Positions 45,040-54,316 of a stretch of DNA of 64,000 nt are shown piece after piece. Source of the stretch: Polynucleobacter sphagniphilus (lineage in GTDB: Bacteria; Pseudomonadota; Gammaproteobacteria; Burkholderiales; Burkholderiaceae); assembly GCF_001953355.1 (NCBI RefSeq), contig NZ_MPIY01000007.1, positions 123,636 through 187,635 of the forward strand, given 5' to 3'. Below the pieces are notes generated by a model. It was not told the DNA's origin. It did no database searches and was given only the letters and a program-made list of their open reading frames with translations. Within the stretch, counting starts at the first letter, position 1; every line of letters starts with the position of its first letter. A program made the translations under genes and the position numbers.

Positions 45040-45657
45040 CTACCCCGCCCTAAACAGAAAACCTGATCTGGCTTTTTCGCGACGCCTCTGATTCCAGGCA
45101 AGCAATATAGAAATCATCGACCAAAGCGCTAAAAATGGATCAAGCACGTAGTCCCATAGATTCATTGACTCATGCCAATGCACTGACCAAGCAAGGAGCG
45201 CTAGTGCGAAGATCCATGTGCCCTTTACCCAGCCAGCAAGGCCACAAAAAATAGCAAAAATGAGTACTCCTGCCAATAAGGCGATTGAGCTATAACCCCA
45301 TACATAGGGGTCAGTCATACCAAACCCCAAGGCAAATGGATAGAAAGCGCATGCTGCGATGAGAGCAGTGATTTTAAATCCGAGCGGAATTGGCTTGGAT
45401 GGTAGAACGCTAGACCATAGCAACAACATCGTCACAACACTCAGATCTCCCGTCATACCACGCACATATCCAGCTAAGGGCAACTCCATCGATAAACCTA
45501 AGGGCCAGAAAAATACATTTCCAATCAAGAAAGTCAGGAGGATGCGCACAAAGACAGGAAATTCAGTTTGAAAAACCTTTTGAGCAAGCAGCAAGATGAG
45601 GATTCCACATGTAAGGGACATCTCTAGAAGCGCAATCGTTTGTAGATGATTTGTCAT
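45040..45657 (-). CDS. Six-TM membrane protein of glycosyltransferase/sialidase-like operon
   Basis: 205 residues, about six hydrophobic segments, no recognised family. Notable loops are NVFFWPLGLSMELPLAGYVRGMTGDLSV and WSVHWHESMNLWDYVLDPFLALW, the latter rich in Trp/His/Asp as in membrane enzymes or binding sites at the membrane surface. The start overlaps the stop of the sialidase-like gene by four bases, so it is co-translated with it. Third gene of a tight three-gene unit; function unknown. Confidence 0.7.
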   Translation of the reverse strand: MTNHLQTIALLEMSLTCGILILLLAQKVFQTEFPVFVRILLTFLIGNVFFWPLGLSMELPLAGYVRGMTGDLSVVTMLLLWSSVLPSKPIPLGFKITALIAACAFYPFALGFGMTDPYVWGYSSIALLAGVLIFAIFCGLAGWVKGTWIFALALLAWSVHWHESMNLWDYVLDPFLALWSMISILLAWNQRRREKARSGFLFRAG

Positions 45658-46871
45658 TGCTTCAGCCCTTCGGTTTTGTCCTCAAGCAGAGCCGTTTGAT
45701 GCTGCGCATGCTCAAGCCAAGCGCCACTAAAATAAATATGTCGGATTCTTTTTCGATCCCAGGTATAGACCAAATGCGCATCTCGACCATTTGCCGTCAG
45801 CAAATAAGGATATGAAAATTCGCGACGCTGCAAATCAGGCAAGGCTTCATCATCCTCAACAGTTTGAATGATTGACCAATCACTATCTCTGCCATTATTC
45901 ATCAGCAACACTAAGCGGTAGCGTCCTGTTTCTAAATTATTCAAGGCCATCAGGCGAGTTCCATTGGCTAAGCTGATGACAGCCAATGCTGAATTGGGAT
46001 TTGCGATTGGAAGATCAGAGCCGATCTGCCAATGACGCCCAGCGTCTTTAGTCACGCTAACCGGAACCTCCTTTGCTTGGTCACTGCTGCGCGTTTGACG
46101 GAAATAAGCACTTGCCTGCTCTTGACCATCAATCAAAATAGCTGGTTGAATAGCGCCCCTACCTGAGCTCATTCGTCTTAGATCAATCACCCTGTTATCT
46201 TCAATGCGCAGTAATTCACCAAATCGCCCAATCCATTCATGGTAAGCCGGCAATCCAATGCGGCCATCCTCAAATGCAATAGCTGGCGACTTCACTAAGG
46301 TGCTTAAGTTCACCAAAGGCGAGGTGATTAATCGCTCAGGCTTGCTCCAAGTGATGCCCTCATCATTGGATATCACACTAGAAATAGAGCTACCTGCCCA
46401 GCCTCCAATAGAGACGGTGACGAAAAATAACTGCAATCGCCCATCAGCCATACGAGCAGGTACAGGATTGCCCAATTTAGCAATATAACGAGATAGCCCA
46501 CGTTCAGCGCGCACTCGATCCATCACTACAGTAGGTGCACTCCATGCACTCTCTTTTGAGTCAAAGACCGAGCTGGCAATCACTACATCGGGAGCCCCCT
46601 CTCGACTGCCTGCAAACCAAAATGCACGTATGGTTCCATCATTTAATGCAATTAATGAGGCTGCATGCACCGATGGAGCGCCAGTATCAGGCAACCAGTC
46701 AGCTTCAGGGGCAGAAATAGGTAACTTGGTTTTGGTCTGCTCTTCATTTGCAGGTTGCCTTGCGACTTCGAAGGGTGGTTTAAATGAGGACCAAGCGGGT
46801 TGACTATCAATACGCAGATAAGCCAGTACCCCTGCGATCAATAAAAAGCACAAGGCGAGAATACGATTCAT
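45654..46871 (-). CDS. Sialidase-like (BNR/Asp-box) beta-propeller protein
   Basis: 405 residues. One N-terminal hydrophobic segment (ILALCFLLIAGVLAYL) acts as signal anchor, so the propeller is predicted periplasmic. Two Asp-box repeats are visible, SNDEGITW at 168-175 and TKDAGRHW at 274-281, along with FWFAGSREGAPDVVIASS, which recalls the sialidase core. Not every catalytic residue of true sialidases can be checked, so glycan binding or another hydrolase activity is possible. It overlaps both neighbours by four bases. Confidence 0.8.
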   Translation of the reverse strand: MNRILALCFLLIAGVLAYLRIDSQPAWSSFKPPFEVARQPANEEQTKTKLPISAPEADWLPDTGAPSVHAASLIALNDGTIRAFWFAGSREGAPDVVIASSVFDSKESAWSAPTVVMDRVRAERGLSRYIAKLGNPVPARMADGRLQLFFVTVSIGGWAGSSISSVISNDEGITWSKPERLITSPLVNLSTLVKSPAIAFEDGRIGLPAYHEWIGRFGELLRIEDNRVIDLRRMSSGRGAIQPAILIDGQEQASAYFRQTRSSDQAKEVPVSVTKDAGRHWQIGSDLPIANPNSALAVISLANGTRLMALNNLETGRYRLVLLMNNGRDSDWSIIQTVEDDEALPDLQRREFSYPYLLTANGRDAHLVYTWDRKRIRHIYFSGAWLEHAQHQTALLEDKTEGLKQ

Positions 46872-48589
46872 CGACAGGCATCCTTGTCAGCACTGAGATC
46901 GCCCACCCTGACTGGCGAAGAAACTAAATACTCATCCACAAATAGATGTTCGCCAACCTGCCCCATGATCATTGCCCTGATCTCGGAATCAGAATGACGC
47001 GCCCGCATTTCCATTCGCTTACCTACTAGAGCACAAGTCTCGCAAATGACTGGCTCTGAGCCCAATGGAACTTGGACGGCTACCAAAGGATAAGTAGCTA
47101 GAAGTTCAGACACATTGCTAGCATCTTTAGAGGGGTAGCCATGCAGTTGTGCGCCTGGCAACAATAAGCGGTACTCCTCATCTTTTGCCCGGTAATCACA
47201 TGGAATCCATACATCTTTTCCAGCAACCGCCTCAATCGTCTCAGCCTTATAACGTCCGAGTGCAGCCTCTAACGGTGCAAGACTGCTGGTGAGTGCACAG
47301 TACACCAAAAAGCAGCTCGCCAAAGCAAGCGCCTTACATCTCTTCTGACTCAATAGACCGAGCAAGGCAAGTACAAGACTGATGGCCATCAAAGCCCAAT
47401 GGTCAAGCGGATAAACCCAAGCTCCAGCATCGCCCAAAAAATGAGACAGCTGCAGATTGTCACCGATCCAGCATAGGGCAACTAAAACAAGCAACTGCAA
47501 TAAGAGCGCCAACCTGAAGCCCCATAAGGGCAGTCGCTCCCAATACAAGGCAATTAAAGCGGCAAATGCTGGCATCACTGGTAAGAGGTAACGTCCTGAT
47601 CGCTGGCTTGGAAAACTAAATACCAAGAAGAAAGCAATGATCAACAAGAGCAATAGACTAGCTTCCAGTGGCATGAAGCGGCGTTCACGCCACATCTGCC
47701 CTAAGGTTGAAAGCAGCACAAATATAAACAGACCAGCATTTGCCAGAGTGGTAAGCGCCAACATCCAAATACTATCTCCACCACGTAACAAATCGAGTAT
47801 GTAATTGGAGCTACGGGCCTCGAACTTGCCAGCGTTTTCACCCAGCACAAACTCTCTCCAAATTGCCTCGGGATGAGGGTCGAGCGCAAACCACAGTGAA
47901 AACACCACAAGAGCCAATACTGCAATCAGAATCAGCTTGTATAAATCGCGCTTTACTAAATCACCTATTGACCATTCACGCCAGCGCCAGTAATACAAAC
48001 CCAGGGCAAAAGATGCTGGGACGATATATGCAAAAGATTTGGATAACAGTGCCAGGCCAAAACAGAGGGCAGCAAACAAGGGGAAATACATTTTTGAATT
48101 GAATGCAGCCCTACCCCAATAGAGCAGCGCCATAAACGGCAGACTCAACCAAAAAACTTCACCAGGATCGGTGAGAAAAGGTCGGCCATAGCGATAGCTT
48201 GAAAAAAAGGAGAGCCACACTAAGGCTGCCAAAACCCCAGTTCGAGAATGAGTACTAAAACGCCGTACTGCCAAGAACAAGAAAAAAGCGGTGAGCGCGG
48301 TATAAAGCACACTTGGCCAACGTAAGTTAAAGAGGCTCCAGCTCTCACCCCAATGGGTACTGGCAATCCCCTCCCAGAAAAGCAAAGGTGGCTTGGTATT
48401 TTTCAGCCCCTCCATCTCCGATTGCAATGGCAACCATTGCCCCGTTTGCGCCGTCATCCGCACAATATGCATATAGGGATACTCATCCCCATTCTTTGGC
48501 GCAAAGCGGCTATCCAAACCATATATATAGGTAAAGATGCTGAGCAATAAAATGAGAATTGCGCTACGGCAAGTGAATGAACGTGTCAT
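46868..48589 (-). CDS. ArnT-like glycosyltransferase (GT39/GT83, GT-C fold)
   Basis: 573 residues with about eleven to thirteen membrane helices and a C-terminal periplasmic domain of roughly 130 residues. The GT-C hallmarks are present: an acidic DE pair at 35-36 in the first periplasmic loop (NGDEYPYM) and the TKPPLLFW segment at 65-72. Such enzymes move a sugar from a polyprenyl-phosphate carrier onto lipid A, protein or another acceptor. First gene of a unit with the propeller and the six-TM protein. Acceptor and sugar unknown. Confidence 0.88.
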   Translation of the reverse strand: MTRSFTCRSAILILLLSIFTYIYGLDSRFAPKNGDEYPYMHIVRMTAQTGQWLPLQSEMEGLKNTKPPLLFWEGIASTHWGESWSLFNLRWPSVLYTALTAFFLFLAVRRFSTHSRTGVLAALVWLSFFSSYRYGRPFLTDPGEVFWLSLPFMALLYWGRAAFNSKMYFPLFAALCFGLALLSKSFAYIVPASFALGLYYWRWREWSIGDLVKRDLYKLILIAVLALVVFSLWFALDPHPEAIWREFVLGENAGKFEARSSNYILDLLRGGDSIWMLALTTLANAGLFIFVLLSTLGQMWRERRFMPLEASLLLLLIIAFFLVFSFPSQRSGRYLLPVMPAFAALIALYWERLPLWGFRLALLLQLLVLVALCWIGDNLQLSHFLGDAGAWVYPLDHWALMAISLVLALLGLLSQKRCKALALASCFLVYCALTSSLAPLEAALGRYKAETIEAVAGKDVWIPCDYRAKDEEYRLLLPGAQLHGYPSKDASNVSELLATYPLVAVQVPLGSEPVICETCALVGKRMEMRARHSDSEIRAMIMGQVGEHLFVDEYLVSSPVRVGDLSADKDACR

Positions 48590-48612
48590 CCCACTAGTTT
48601 ATAGGGCTTGCA

Positions 48613-48996
48613 ATGAATAGCTTAAAAATGGGTATTTTGAGATACTCTAGAGCGATGAGAACACATCAACCCTACAAACATATCAAGCCTTTTGCGCTAA
48701 TCCTTTGGATTTTTGGTACTTTAAGTACCTGCGCCCACGGTCAATCAAGCTCTCCAACAGCGCTGTACCAACGCAGTCTAGCTGCTACCTGCGCCAATTG
48801 CCATGGCACTGATGGCAAGGGAGTGCCAAATGGTGGAATGCCTTTAATTAACCATCTCAGTAAAAAGCAAATGCTCGAGCAATTATTAGCCTATAAAGCA
48901 GGAACGAAAGCGGGCACCATCATGCCTCAGCTTTGCAAGGGTTATACCGATGAGCAACTTGCTGCCATTGCACAGGAGTTAGGCAGTCATGAATAA
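48613..48996 (+). CDS. Class I cytochrome c, flavocytochrome c sulfide dehydrogenase heme subunit
   Basis: 127 residues with a signal sequence (KPFALILWIFGTLSTCAHG) and one heme site C60-ANC-H64. M104 in GTIMPQ is the likely sixth ligand. Size and the adjacent flavoprotein suggest it is the c553-like partner that takes electrons from sulfide oxidation (FccA/SoxF-linked cytochrome). The start is uncertain: ATG 48613, 48628 or 48655 are all in frame, and only the later ones leave a usual-length signal peptide. Its last eight bases overlap the flavoprotein start. Confidence 0.87.
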   Translation: MNSLKMGILRYSRAMRTHQPYKHIKPFALILWIFGTLSTCAHGQSSSPTALYQRSLAATCANCHGTDGKGVPNGGMPLINHLSKKQMLEQLLAYKAGTKAGTIMPQLCKGYTDEQLAAIAQELGSHE

Positions 48997-50266
48997 GCGC
49001 CGAGAATTTCTAGGTCATGGCATGGGAATGCTTGGCCTCTTGGCTGGTGCTTCTGGGTCGGCACATGCCAACTTGCAGAGCGCAGAGATTGTCGTCATTG
49101 GCGGAGGATATGGTGGGGCTACTGCGGCCAAATATTTACGACTTTTCTCAAACAACACGGCACGGGTCACTTTGATAGAACCCAATGCATCTTTTATCTC
49201 ATGCCCCCTCTCGAACCTGGTAGTAGGTGGCAGTAAAAACTTGGCTGAACTCACCATCTCTTATGCTAATTTAAGCAAACGCCATGGCATCAAGATGATT
49301 CAAGATAGCGCGCTGCAGATTGATCCAGAAACAAAACGGATCAAACTCTTCTCGGGTCAAATCGTACCCTATGACAAGTTGGTAATTTCCCCAGGCGTCA
49401 GTCTGTTAATGGATTCAATAGAGGGTTTAAGCAACGCCAATCGAGCTGGAGTGACATTGCAAGCCTGGAAGGCGGGTCCCGAAACTATCGCATTGCACAA
49501 ACAACTGAGTGCAATGCGTGATGGCGGCATCTTTGCTATCAGTGTTCCTGAGGCACCCTATCGCTGCCCACCAGCACCATACGAGCGTGCCTGCCAAGTA
49601 GCAAGCTACCTTAAGCAACATAAACCCAAATCCAAAGTACTCATCTTGGACGCTAATCAAGATATCACCTCCAAAGGCGCCCTCTTTAGAAAAGTATGGG
49701 CACAGGATTACCCCGGTTTAATTGAATACCGACCCAATCAAAATGTCATTGCGGTAGACGCAAAAACAAAAACGATCAAACTTGAAATCGATGAAGATGT
49801 CAAAGCAGATGTGCTTAATCTGTTACCTGCCATGAGTGCTGGCGATATTGCGGTTAAAACTGGTTTAGCAAATTCCAATGGACGCTGGGTCAATGTCAAT
49901 TTCCTGAACTTCGAATCCACTGCGCAAAAAGACATCCATGTATTAGGCGATGCAATCCAAGTTGCCTATGCCATGCCAAAATCTGGCCATATGGCGAACC
50001 AGCATGCTAAGGTAGCCGCCGCTGCCATTGTTGCCGAGCTCAATAACTGGGAAGTGAATCCCGCACCCGTTCTCACTAATGCGTGTTATAGCTTTGTCAG
50101 CCCAACCCAAGCAGTTCACGTGGCTAGCGTGCACCAATATAACGCTGCAGAGCAAACCTTTAAGCCCGTTCCAGGCGCTGGGGGACTCTCTTCGGAACCC
50201 TCTCTTCTTGAGGGAGAGTATGGTTGGGGTTGGGCTCATAATATCTGGGCAGACACCCTTGCTTAA
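48989..50266 (+). CDS. fccB: Flavocytochrome c sulfide dehydrogenase, FAD subunit
   Basis: 425 residues. Twin-arginine signal (MNKRREFLGHGMGMLGLLAG, R4-R5) for periplasmic export. FAD-binding GGGYGGATAAKYL starts near residue 38. A CPLSNL motif and a later YRCPPAPYERA segment supply cysteines expected of the FCSD/SQR group. VLGDAIQVAYAMPKSGHMANQHAKVAA is the second FAD motif, and the C-terminal domain (CYSFVSP) matches FCSD. It oxidises sulfide to sulfur or polysulfide and reduces the cytochrome encoded upstream. Confidence 0.92.
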   Translation: MNKRREFLGHGMGMLGLLAGASGSAHANLQSAEIVVIGGGYGGATAAKYLRLFSNNTARVTLIEPNASFISCPLSNLVVGGSKNLAELTISYANLSKRHGIKMIQDSALQIDPETKRIKLFSGQIVPYDKLVISPGVSLLMDSIEGLSNANRAGVTLQAWKAGPETIALHKQLSAMRDGGIFAISVPEAPYRCPPAPYERACQVASYLKQHKPKSKVLILDANQDITSKGALFRKVWAQDYPGLIEYRPNQNVIAVDAKTKTIKLEIDEDVKADVLNLLPAMSAGDIAVKTGLANSNGRWVNVNFLNFESTAQKDIHVLGDAIQVAYAMPKSGHMANQHAKVAAAAIVAELNNWEVNPAPVLTNACYSFVSPTQAVHVASVHQYNAAEQTFKPVPGAGGLSSEPSLLEGEYGWGWAHNIWADTLA

Positions 50267-50295
50267 ATTAGCAATATAAATATAAAGGAGCGCAA

Positions 50296-50748
50296 ATGAC
50301 ACCCCGCTTACCAAAAGATGCCTCAAAACTTGAAGACGCGCTTGAGCGCCTGACTGTTCCCATCGGTAATTTATTTGTATCGTTATTTCATCGCATTGCT
50401 TTGTTTGGAATTGGCGCTGCAACTGTTTGGTCAGCAGCAGTGGCCTTTATCGGCATGGCCAATAAAGGCTCAGCCTCCATTGAAGATTTACTGCTCTTAT
50501 TTATCTATCTTGAGATCGGCGCCATGGTTGGGATTTACTTCAAGACCAATCACATGCCAGTGCGTTTTTTGATTTACGTTGCCATTACTGCAGTAACGCG
50601 CTTAATTATCGATCTAGTAAACACCAGGCATGAGGCGGATATGGCCATCCTTTTTATGGGTCTCACCATTCTGATTTTGGCTCTCGCAAATGCGATAGTT
50701 CGCTATGCCTCATTCAAATACCCAAGTAAGTCTGGGGATAGCGATTAG
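50296..50748 (+). CDS. PsiE-family membrane protein
   Basis: 150 residues, four hydrophobic segments. The LLLLFIYLEIGAMVGIYFKTNHMPVRFLIYVAITAVTRLI region is typical of the phosphate-starvation-inducible PsiE family, whose function is unknown. AAGGAG stands six bases before the ATG. It follows fccB by 29 bases and may be on the same transcript. The stop overlaps that of the convergent TAXI gene by four bases. Confidence 0.85.
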   Translation: MTPRLPKDASKLEDALERLTVPIGNLFVSLFHRIALFGIGAATVWSAAVAFIGMANKGSASIEDLLLLFIYLEIGAMVGIYFKTNHMPVRFLIYVAITAVTRLIIDLVNTRHEADMAILFMGLTILILALANAIVRYASFKYPSKSGDSD

Positions 50749-52154
50749 ACTGATGGGTTATTAAATGCCTTAGTCAGATAGGGGTGAACACCTCGATTCA
50801 GGCAACTGCGGACGTAATCAATACTTGTACGCAAAGCGTAGTAATCACTCGACATACTCTTGGATAACTCTATATTCAAGACTTGGTATTCCAGTAGATC
50901 GAGCTTTTTAAGATAAGCATCTCGATCAATCGGCCCCTCGTCCATAGTTAACTCTTGCTCGTACTGCTTGAGGGTGCCGTACATCCGAATCAGCTTATTT
51001 TGCATACGCTTCTTGCGAAAACTGGGTAATGCCATCAGGGCTGGATAGGCAAATACGAATAAAGGCAGCATGATAAATAGCAAGCGGTTAATCATTTCTG
51101 CCAACCAAAATGGGAGATAGTTCATGAGCCAAGGTGAGCCATTTTTCTCAAAGTGAACCGCTACCGGACTCTCGGGGAGCGTGGAGTTTTTAAATGCTGG
51201 AAACTCACCTCGCTTAGAAAAGAATGTGGCTTTGCCATTGATGCTTTTTGCAGCCTCAATAAATAAGAATTGAATCGCTGGATGCATCCGATCGTCAATC
51301 AATAGATTGGTAGTCGTAGATAACAGCTTAATATCTTTATTTGGAAAATTACGGCTTAGACTAAAGGCGCCTTCTGGAACATTCAAAATGGTCAAGTAAG
51401 GCAATGCGCGTGCATAAGCCTCTGCCCGGGAAAAATTAGCCAAGTGCAGTTCTGGGTCATTAATCAAGGCTTGCACATTGGGCGCCTCAAATGTATCTGC
51501 AATAAAGATGGCATCTATCTCCCCTTTTTTGATTGCTTGTACCCCTTGCTCTTCAGGCAAATATACAAAATGAGGTACCCGGTCCAAACCCGATGCCTTC
51601 AGCACCTGCATAGCTTGCGCATGGGAACTGCCACCCTCAACGCCAACAGAAATCACCACATTTTTTTTAAGTTCGCCTAGGGCTTTCATTGCCTGAGAAT
51701 GAATATCTTTTACTTCGGGGCCGCGATAGAAAAACCAAATCGGGTCATAAGTAATGGATCCCAAAGATTCGATGCCCTCTACTCCGCTGGGGTTATAGAC
51801 GCCAGCTTGGACAAAAGCTGCCTGCACGGGATCCTTCCGATCAACTAAGAGCGCAATATTTTCTTGGGCACCTTTAGTTGCTTTGAGCTCTAACTTAACA
51901 CCCTGCTGAGCAAAAAATTCTGCATACTTTTTTCCAAGGATTTCATAAGAGCCTCCAGGTGCTCCGGTTGCCATGACAACATGCCTAGGAGGTGGAGGGT
52001 CAGCGTACCACCAGGCAAACATCAGTGCGAGCAAAATAAATAAAAGGATTGGCCAGGTCTCTTTTAAAAAAACGAGAAAATCGGACCAATATTCCTGAAC
52101 CATCTCATGTAAACCTAAAAAGGTTTCTTTGGTGTTTTTCTTAAAACTTCCCAT
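50745..52154 (-). CDS. TAXI-family TRAP-type solute-binding protein with membrane anchors
   Basis: 469 residues from the ATG at 52154 (an in-frame upstream start at 52187 is less likely). One N-terminal membrane helix (LLFILLALMFAWWY) leads into a TAXI binding domain (VMATGAPGGSYEILGKKYAEFFAQQGV, VISVGVEGGSSHAQAMQVL). A second membrane segment (MINRLLFIMLPLFVFAYPALMALP) follows and the chain ends in a cytoplasmic helical tail of about 85 residues. Unlike normal TAXI proteins it is membrane-bound, and no TRAP permease gene is near. It may be a sensor or a receptor for a distant permease. Confidence 0.85.
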   Translation of the reverse strand: MGSFKKNTKETFLGLHEMVQEYWSDFLVFLKETWPILLFILLALMFAWWYADPPPPRHVVMATGAPGGSYEILGKKYAEFFAQQGVKLELKATKGAQENIALLVDRKDPVQAAFVQAGVYNPSGVEGIESLGSITYDPIWFFYRGPEVKDIHSQAMKALGELKKNVVISVGVEGGSSHAQAMQVLKASGLDRVPHFVYLPEEQGVQAIKKGEIDAIFIADTFEAPNVQALINDPELHLANFSRAEAYARALPYLTILNVPEGAFSLSRNFPNKDIKLLSTTTNLLIDDRMHPAIQFLFIEAAKSINGKATFFSKRGEFPAFKNSTLPESPVAVHFEKNGSPWLMNYLPFWLAEMINRLLFIMLPLFVFAYPALMALPSFRKKRMQNKLIRMYGTLKQYEQELTMDEGPIDRDAYLKKLDLLEYQVLNIELSKSMSSDYYALRTSIDYVRSCLNRGVHPYLTKAFNNPSV

Positions 52155-52233
52155 GGCTTTGCACCCAGCAAATATGTCAAAAGCCAATGATAATGTGCTT
52201 ATAAACTTATGAACTAATCGATCAGGAGAAATG

Positions 52234-52935
52234 ATGATCCAAATCCGTAAATCTCAAGAGCGCGGCTATGCAGACCACGGCTGGCTCAAAAGCCTCCATT
52301 CCTTCTCGTTTGCCGGATACCATGACCCCCGATTCATGGGCTGGGGTAATTTGAGGGTGATTAATGAAGATCGTGTAGCGCCAGGCATGGGCTTTGGTAA
52401 GCACGGCCACCGCAATATGGAAATCATTAGCTACGTTCTTTCTGGCGAGTTGGCTCACGAAGACAGCATGGGCAATGTCAAAGGTATACCTCCCGGTGAT
52501 GTACAGCGCATGAGTGCCGGTACTGGTGTCACACATAGTGAATTCAACTATGCGAAAGACCAAACAACCCACTTTCTACAAATCTGGATTGAACCCAACG
52601 CCCTTGAAATTCCGCCGAGCTATGAGCAAAAAACCGTTCCCGTTGAGGATAAGCAAGGCAAACTGCGTTTAGTTGCCTCTCCAGATGGTGCGGATGGCTC
52701 AGTAAAAATACATGCAGATGCCAAAATGTATGCGGGTCTATTTAACGGTACGCAAACTGCAGAACTGAAGCTCAATCCCACAAACAAGGCTTACGCCCAC
52801 CTCATTCGAGGCACTTTAGATATCAATGGCCGGCAGTTGTCAGCAGGTGATGCTCTCCTCATTGAAAATGAGAGCCATATCAGCTTGAGTCATGGTCAAG
52901 ATGCCGAAGTCCTGGTGTTTGACTTAAGCAATTAA
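52234..52935 (+). CDS. Pirin-family protein
   Basis: 233 residues from the second ATG at 52234, which sits five bases after AGGAG; the ATG at 52231 is only two bases away from it. Cupin fold with the metal-ligand histidines in GKHGHRNMEIISYVLSGELAHEDSMG and RMSAGTGVTHSEFNY. Pirins act as quercetinases or redox-linked regulators; the role here is unknown. Cytoplasmic. Single rightward gene, with DnaJ-like and CbpM genes after it. Confidence 0.93.
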   Translation: MIQIRKSQERGYADHGWLKSLHSFSFAGYHDPRFMGWGNLRVINEDRVAPGMGFGKHGHRNMEIISYVLSGELAHEDSMGNVKGIPPGDVQRMSAGTGVTHSEFNYAKDQTTHFLQIWIEPNALEIPPSYEQKTVPVEDKQGKLRLVASPDGADGSVKIHADAKMYAGLFNGTQTAELKLNPTNKAYAHLIRGTLDINGRQLSAGDALLIENESHISLSHGQDAEVLVFDLSN

Positions 52936-53006
52936 AGCACGACCGAACTAAGGCTAATGGGAGTTAGAATTAAGATCATTGGCTCATTTGGAACTTCGTC
53001 AGAATT

Positions 53007-53987
53007 ATGAAATTCAAGGACTATTACGAAACGCTTGGCGTTGCACGTGGCGCCACCGAAGCAGAAATCAAAACGGCTTACCGCAAACTTGCTCGTAAAT
53101 ATCATCCGGACGTGAATAAAGCAGCAGACGCAGAAGAGAAATTTAAAGAACTGGGCGAGGCCTACGCTGTCTTGAAGGATACAGAGAAGCGCGCTGCTTA
53201 CGATCGCATGGGTGCCAACTGGAAGAACGGTCAAGATTTTCAGGCGCCACCAAACTGGAATGATGGTTTTGAATTCACTGAAGGTGGTGGCTATAACCCA
53301 GGTTATGGCGGCGGTCACGAAGGCGATCAGAGCGAATTCTTTGAATCCCTATTTGGCAGAGGCAGGCATCGCGCTGGCGGGAGAGCAAGCCAGGGAAATG
53401 CCAGTCAAGGTATGCACTTTAAAGGCCAAGATCACCATGCCAAAATTTCAATTGATATAGCCGATGCCTATAACGGCGCCAAGCGCACGATTGCCTTGTA
53501 TATGCCTACTCTAGATGCCAGTGGACATGTCAGCACCCAAGAGCGCAAACTAGATGTCAGCATTCCAAAAGGGATTAAGGCCGGCCAAAACCTGCGCTTA
53601 AGCGGTCAAGGAGGCCCGGGTTTTGGCGAAGGTGGCGCAGGCGATCTCTATTTAGAAATTGATTTTCTTCCCAATCGTCTTTATCGCGTCGATGGTAAAG
53701 ATGTCTATCTTGATTTGCCTTTAGCTCCCTGGGAAGCAGCGCTGGGTACAACCGTCAATGTGCCAATTCCATCTGGCTCAACCTTGGAATTGAAAATTCC
53801 TGCCGGGACTGTGGCAGGTCGGAAGATGCGCTTAAAGGAAAAAGGTATTCCAAGCAAAGAGCCGGGTGATTTTTATGTTGTGCCAACAATTTCTTTACCC
53901 AATGCAGAAACCGATGCTCAAAAAAATGCTTACAAGGCCTTTGAGCAGGCTTTCGACTTCAACCCCAGGGCAAACTTAAAGGGATGA
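53007..53987 (+). CDS. cbpA: DnaJ-class co-chaperone CbpA
   Basis: 326 residues. J domain with HPD at 33-35, then a Gly-rich/Phe linker ([15 protein letters not shown]) and two beta-sandwich substrate-binding domains. There is no zinc finger, so this is the CbpA type rather than DnaJ. Motifs: [39 protein letters not shown], and [21 protein letters not shown]. It stimulates DnaK and also binds curved DNA in E. coli. The following cbpM gene overlaps its stop. Confidence 0.94.
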   Translation: MKFKDYYETLGVARGATEAEIKTAYRKLARKYHPDVNKAADAEEKFKELGEAYAVLKDTEKRAAYDRMGANWKNGQDFQAPPNWNDGFEFTEGGGYNPGYGGGHEGDQSEFFESLFGRGRHRAGGRASQGNASQGMHFKGQDHHAKISIDIADAYNGAKRTIALYMPTLDASGHVSTQERKLDVSIPKGIKAGQNLRLSGQGGPGFGEGGAGDLYLEIDFLPNRLYRVDGKDVYLDLPLAPWEAALGTTVNVPIPSGSTLELKIPAGTVAGRKMRLKEKGIPSKEPGDFYVVPTISLPNAETDAQKNAYKAFEQAFDFNPRANLKG

Positions 53988-54310
53988 CTGTAATGACACA
54001 AACTAATATGACATGGATTGAAGGCGCCGTTGTTGAAACGGAGATTCACATGACTATTGTTGAGCTCGCGCACGCCTCAAGAACCCCTGAAGATCTCATC
54101 ATGGCTTGGGTTTCTGAGGGTGTATTGAGTCCAGTAGGATCATCTCCTCAAGAGTGGCGCTTTGGAGGAGACTCACTCAAGCGCGCAAGAATAGCGGCGC
54201 ACCTCACTCATGATCTGGATTTAAATACACCCGGAGTAGCCCTCGCCCTAGATCTCCTCGAAGAAATCTCTCAATTGCGCAAGCGTTTGCAGCGTGAGAA
54301 CCTAGGTTAA
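53984..54310 (+). CDS. cbpM: CbpM-like modulator of CbpA
   Basis: 108 residues, MerR-like small protein that binds the J domain of CbpA and blocks its co-chaperone activity. Marks: [28 protein letters not shown] and [36 protein letters not shown]. The ATG at 53984 overlaps the cbpA stop as ATGA; an in-frame ATG at 53993 is an alternative. The pair would be translated together and the ratio set by coupling. Confidence 0.9.
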   Translation: MTVMTQTNMTWIEGAVVETEIHMTIVELAHASRTPEDLIMAWVSEGVLSPVGSSPQEWRFGGDSLKRARIAAHLTHDLDLNTPGVALALDLLEEISQLRKRLQRENLG

Positions 54311-54316
54311 AAGGAC

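Noticed and set aside
49943..50422. 159-codon open frame on the - strand across fccB and psiE
   Set aside because: Antisense to two well-supported genes, no family likeness, and low-complexity fragments.
52932..53318. 128-codon open frame on the - strand over cbpA
   Set aside because: Antisense to the J domain coding region, no start signal or recognisable protein.
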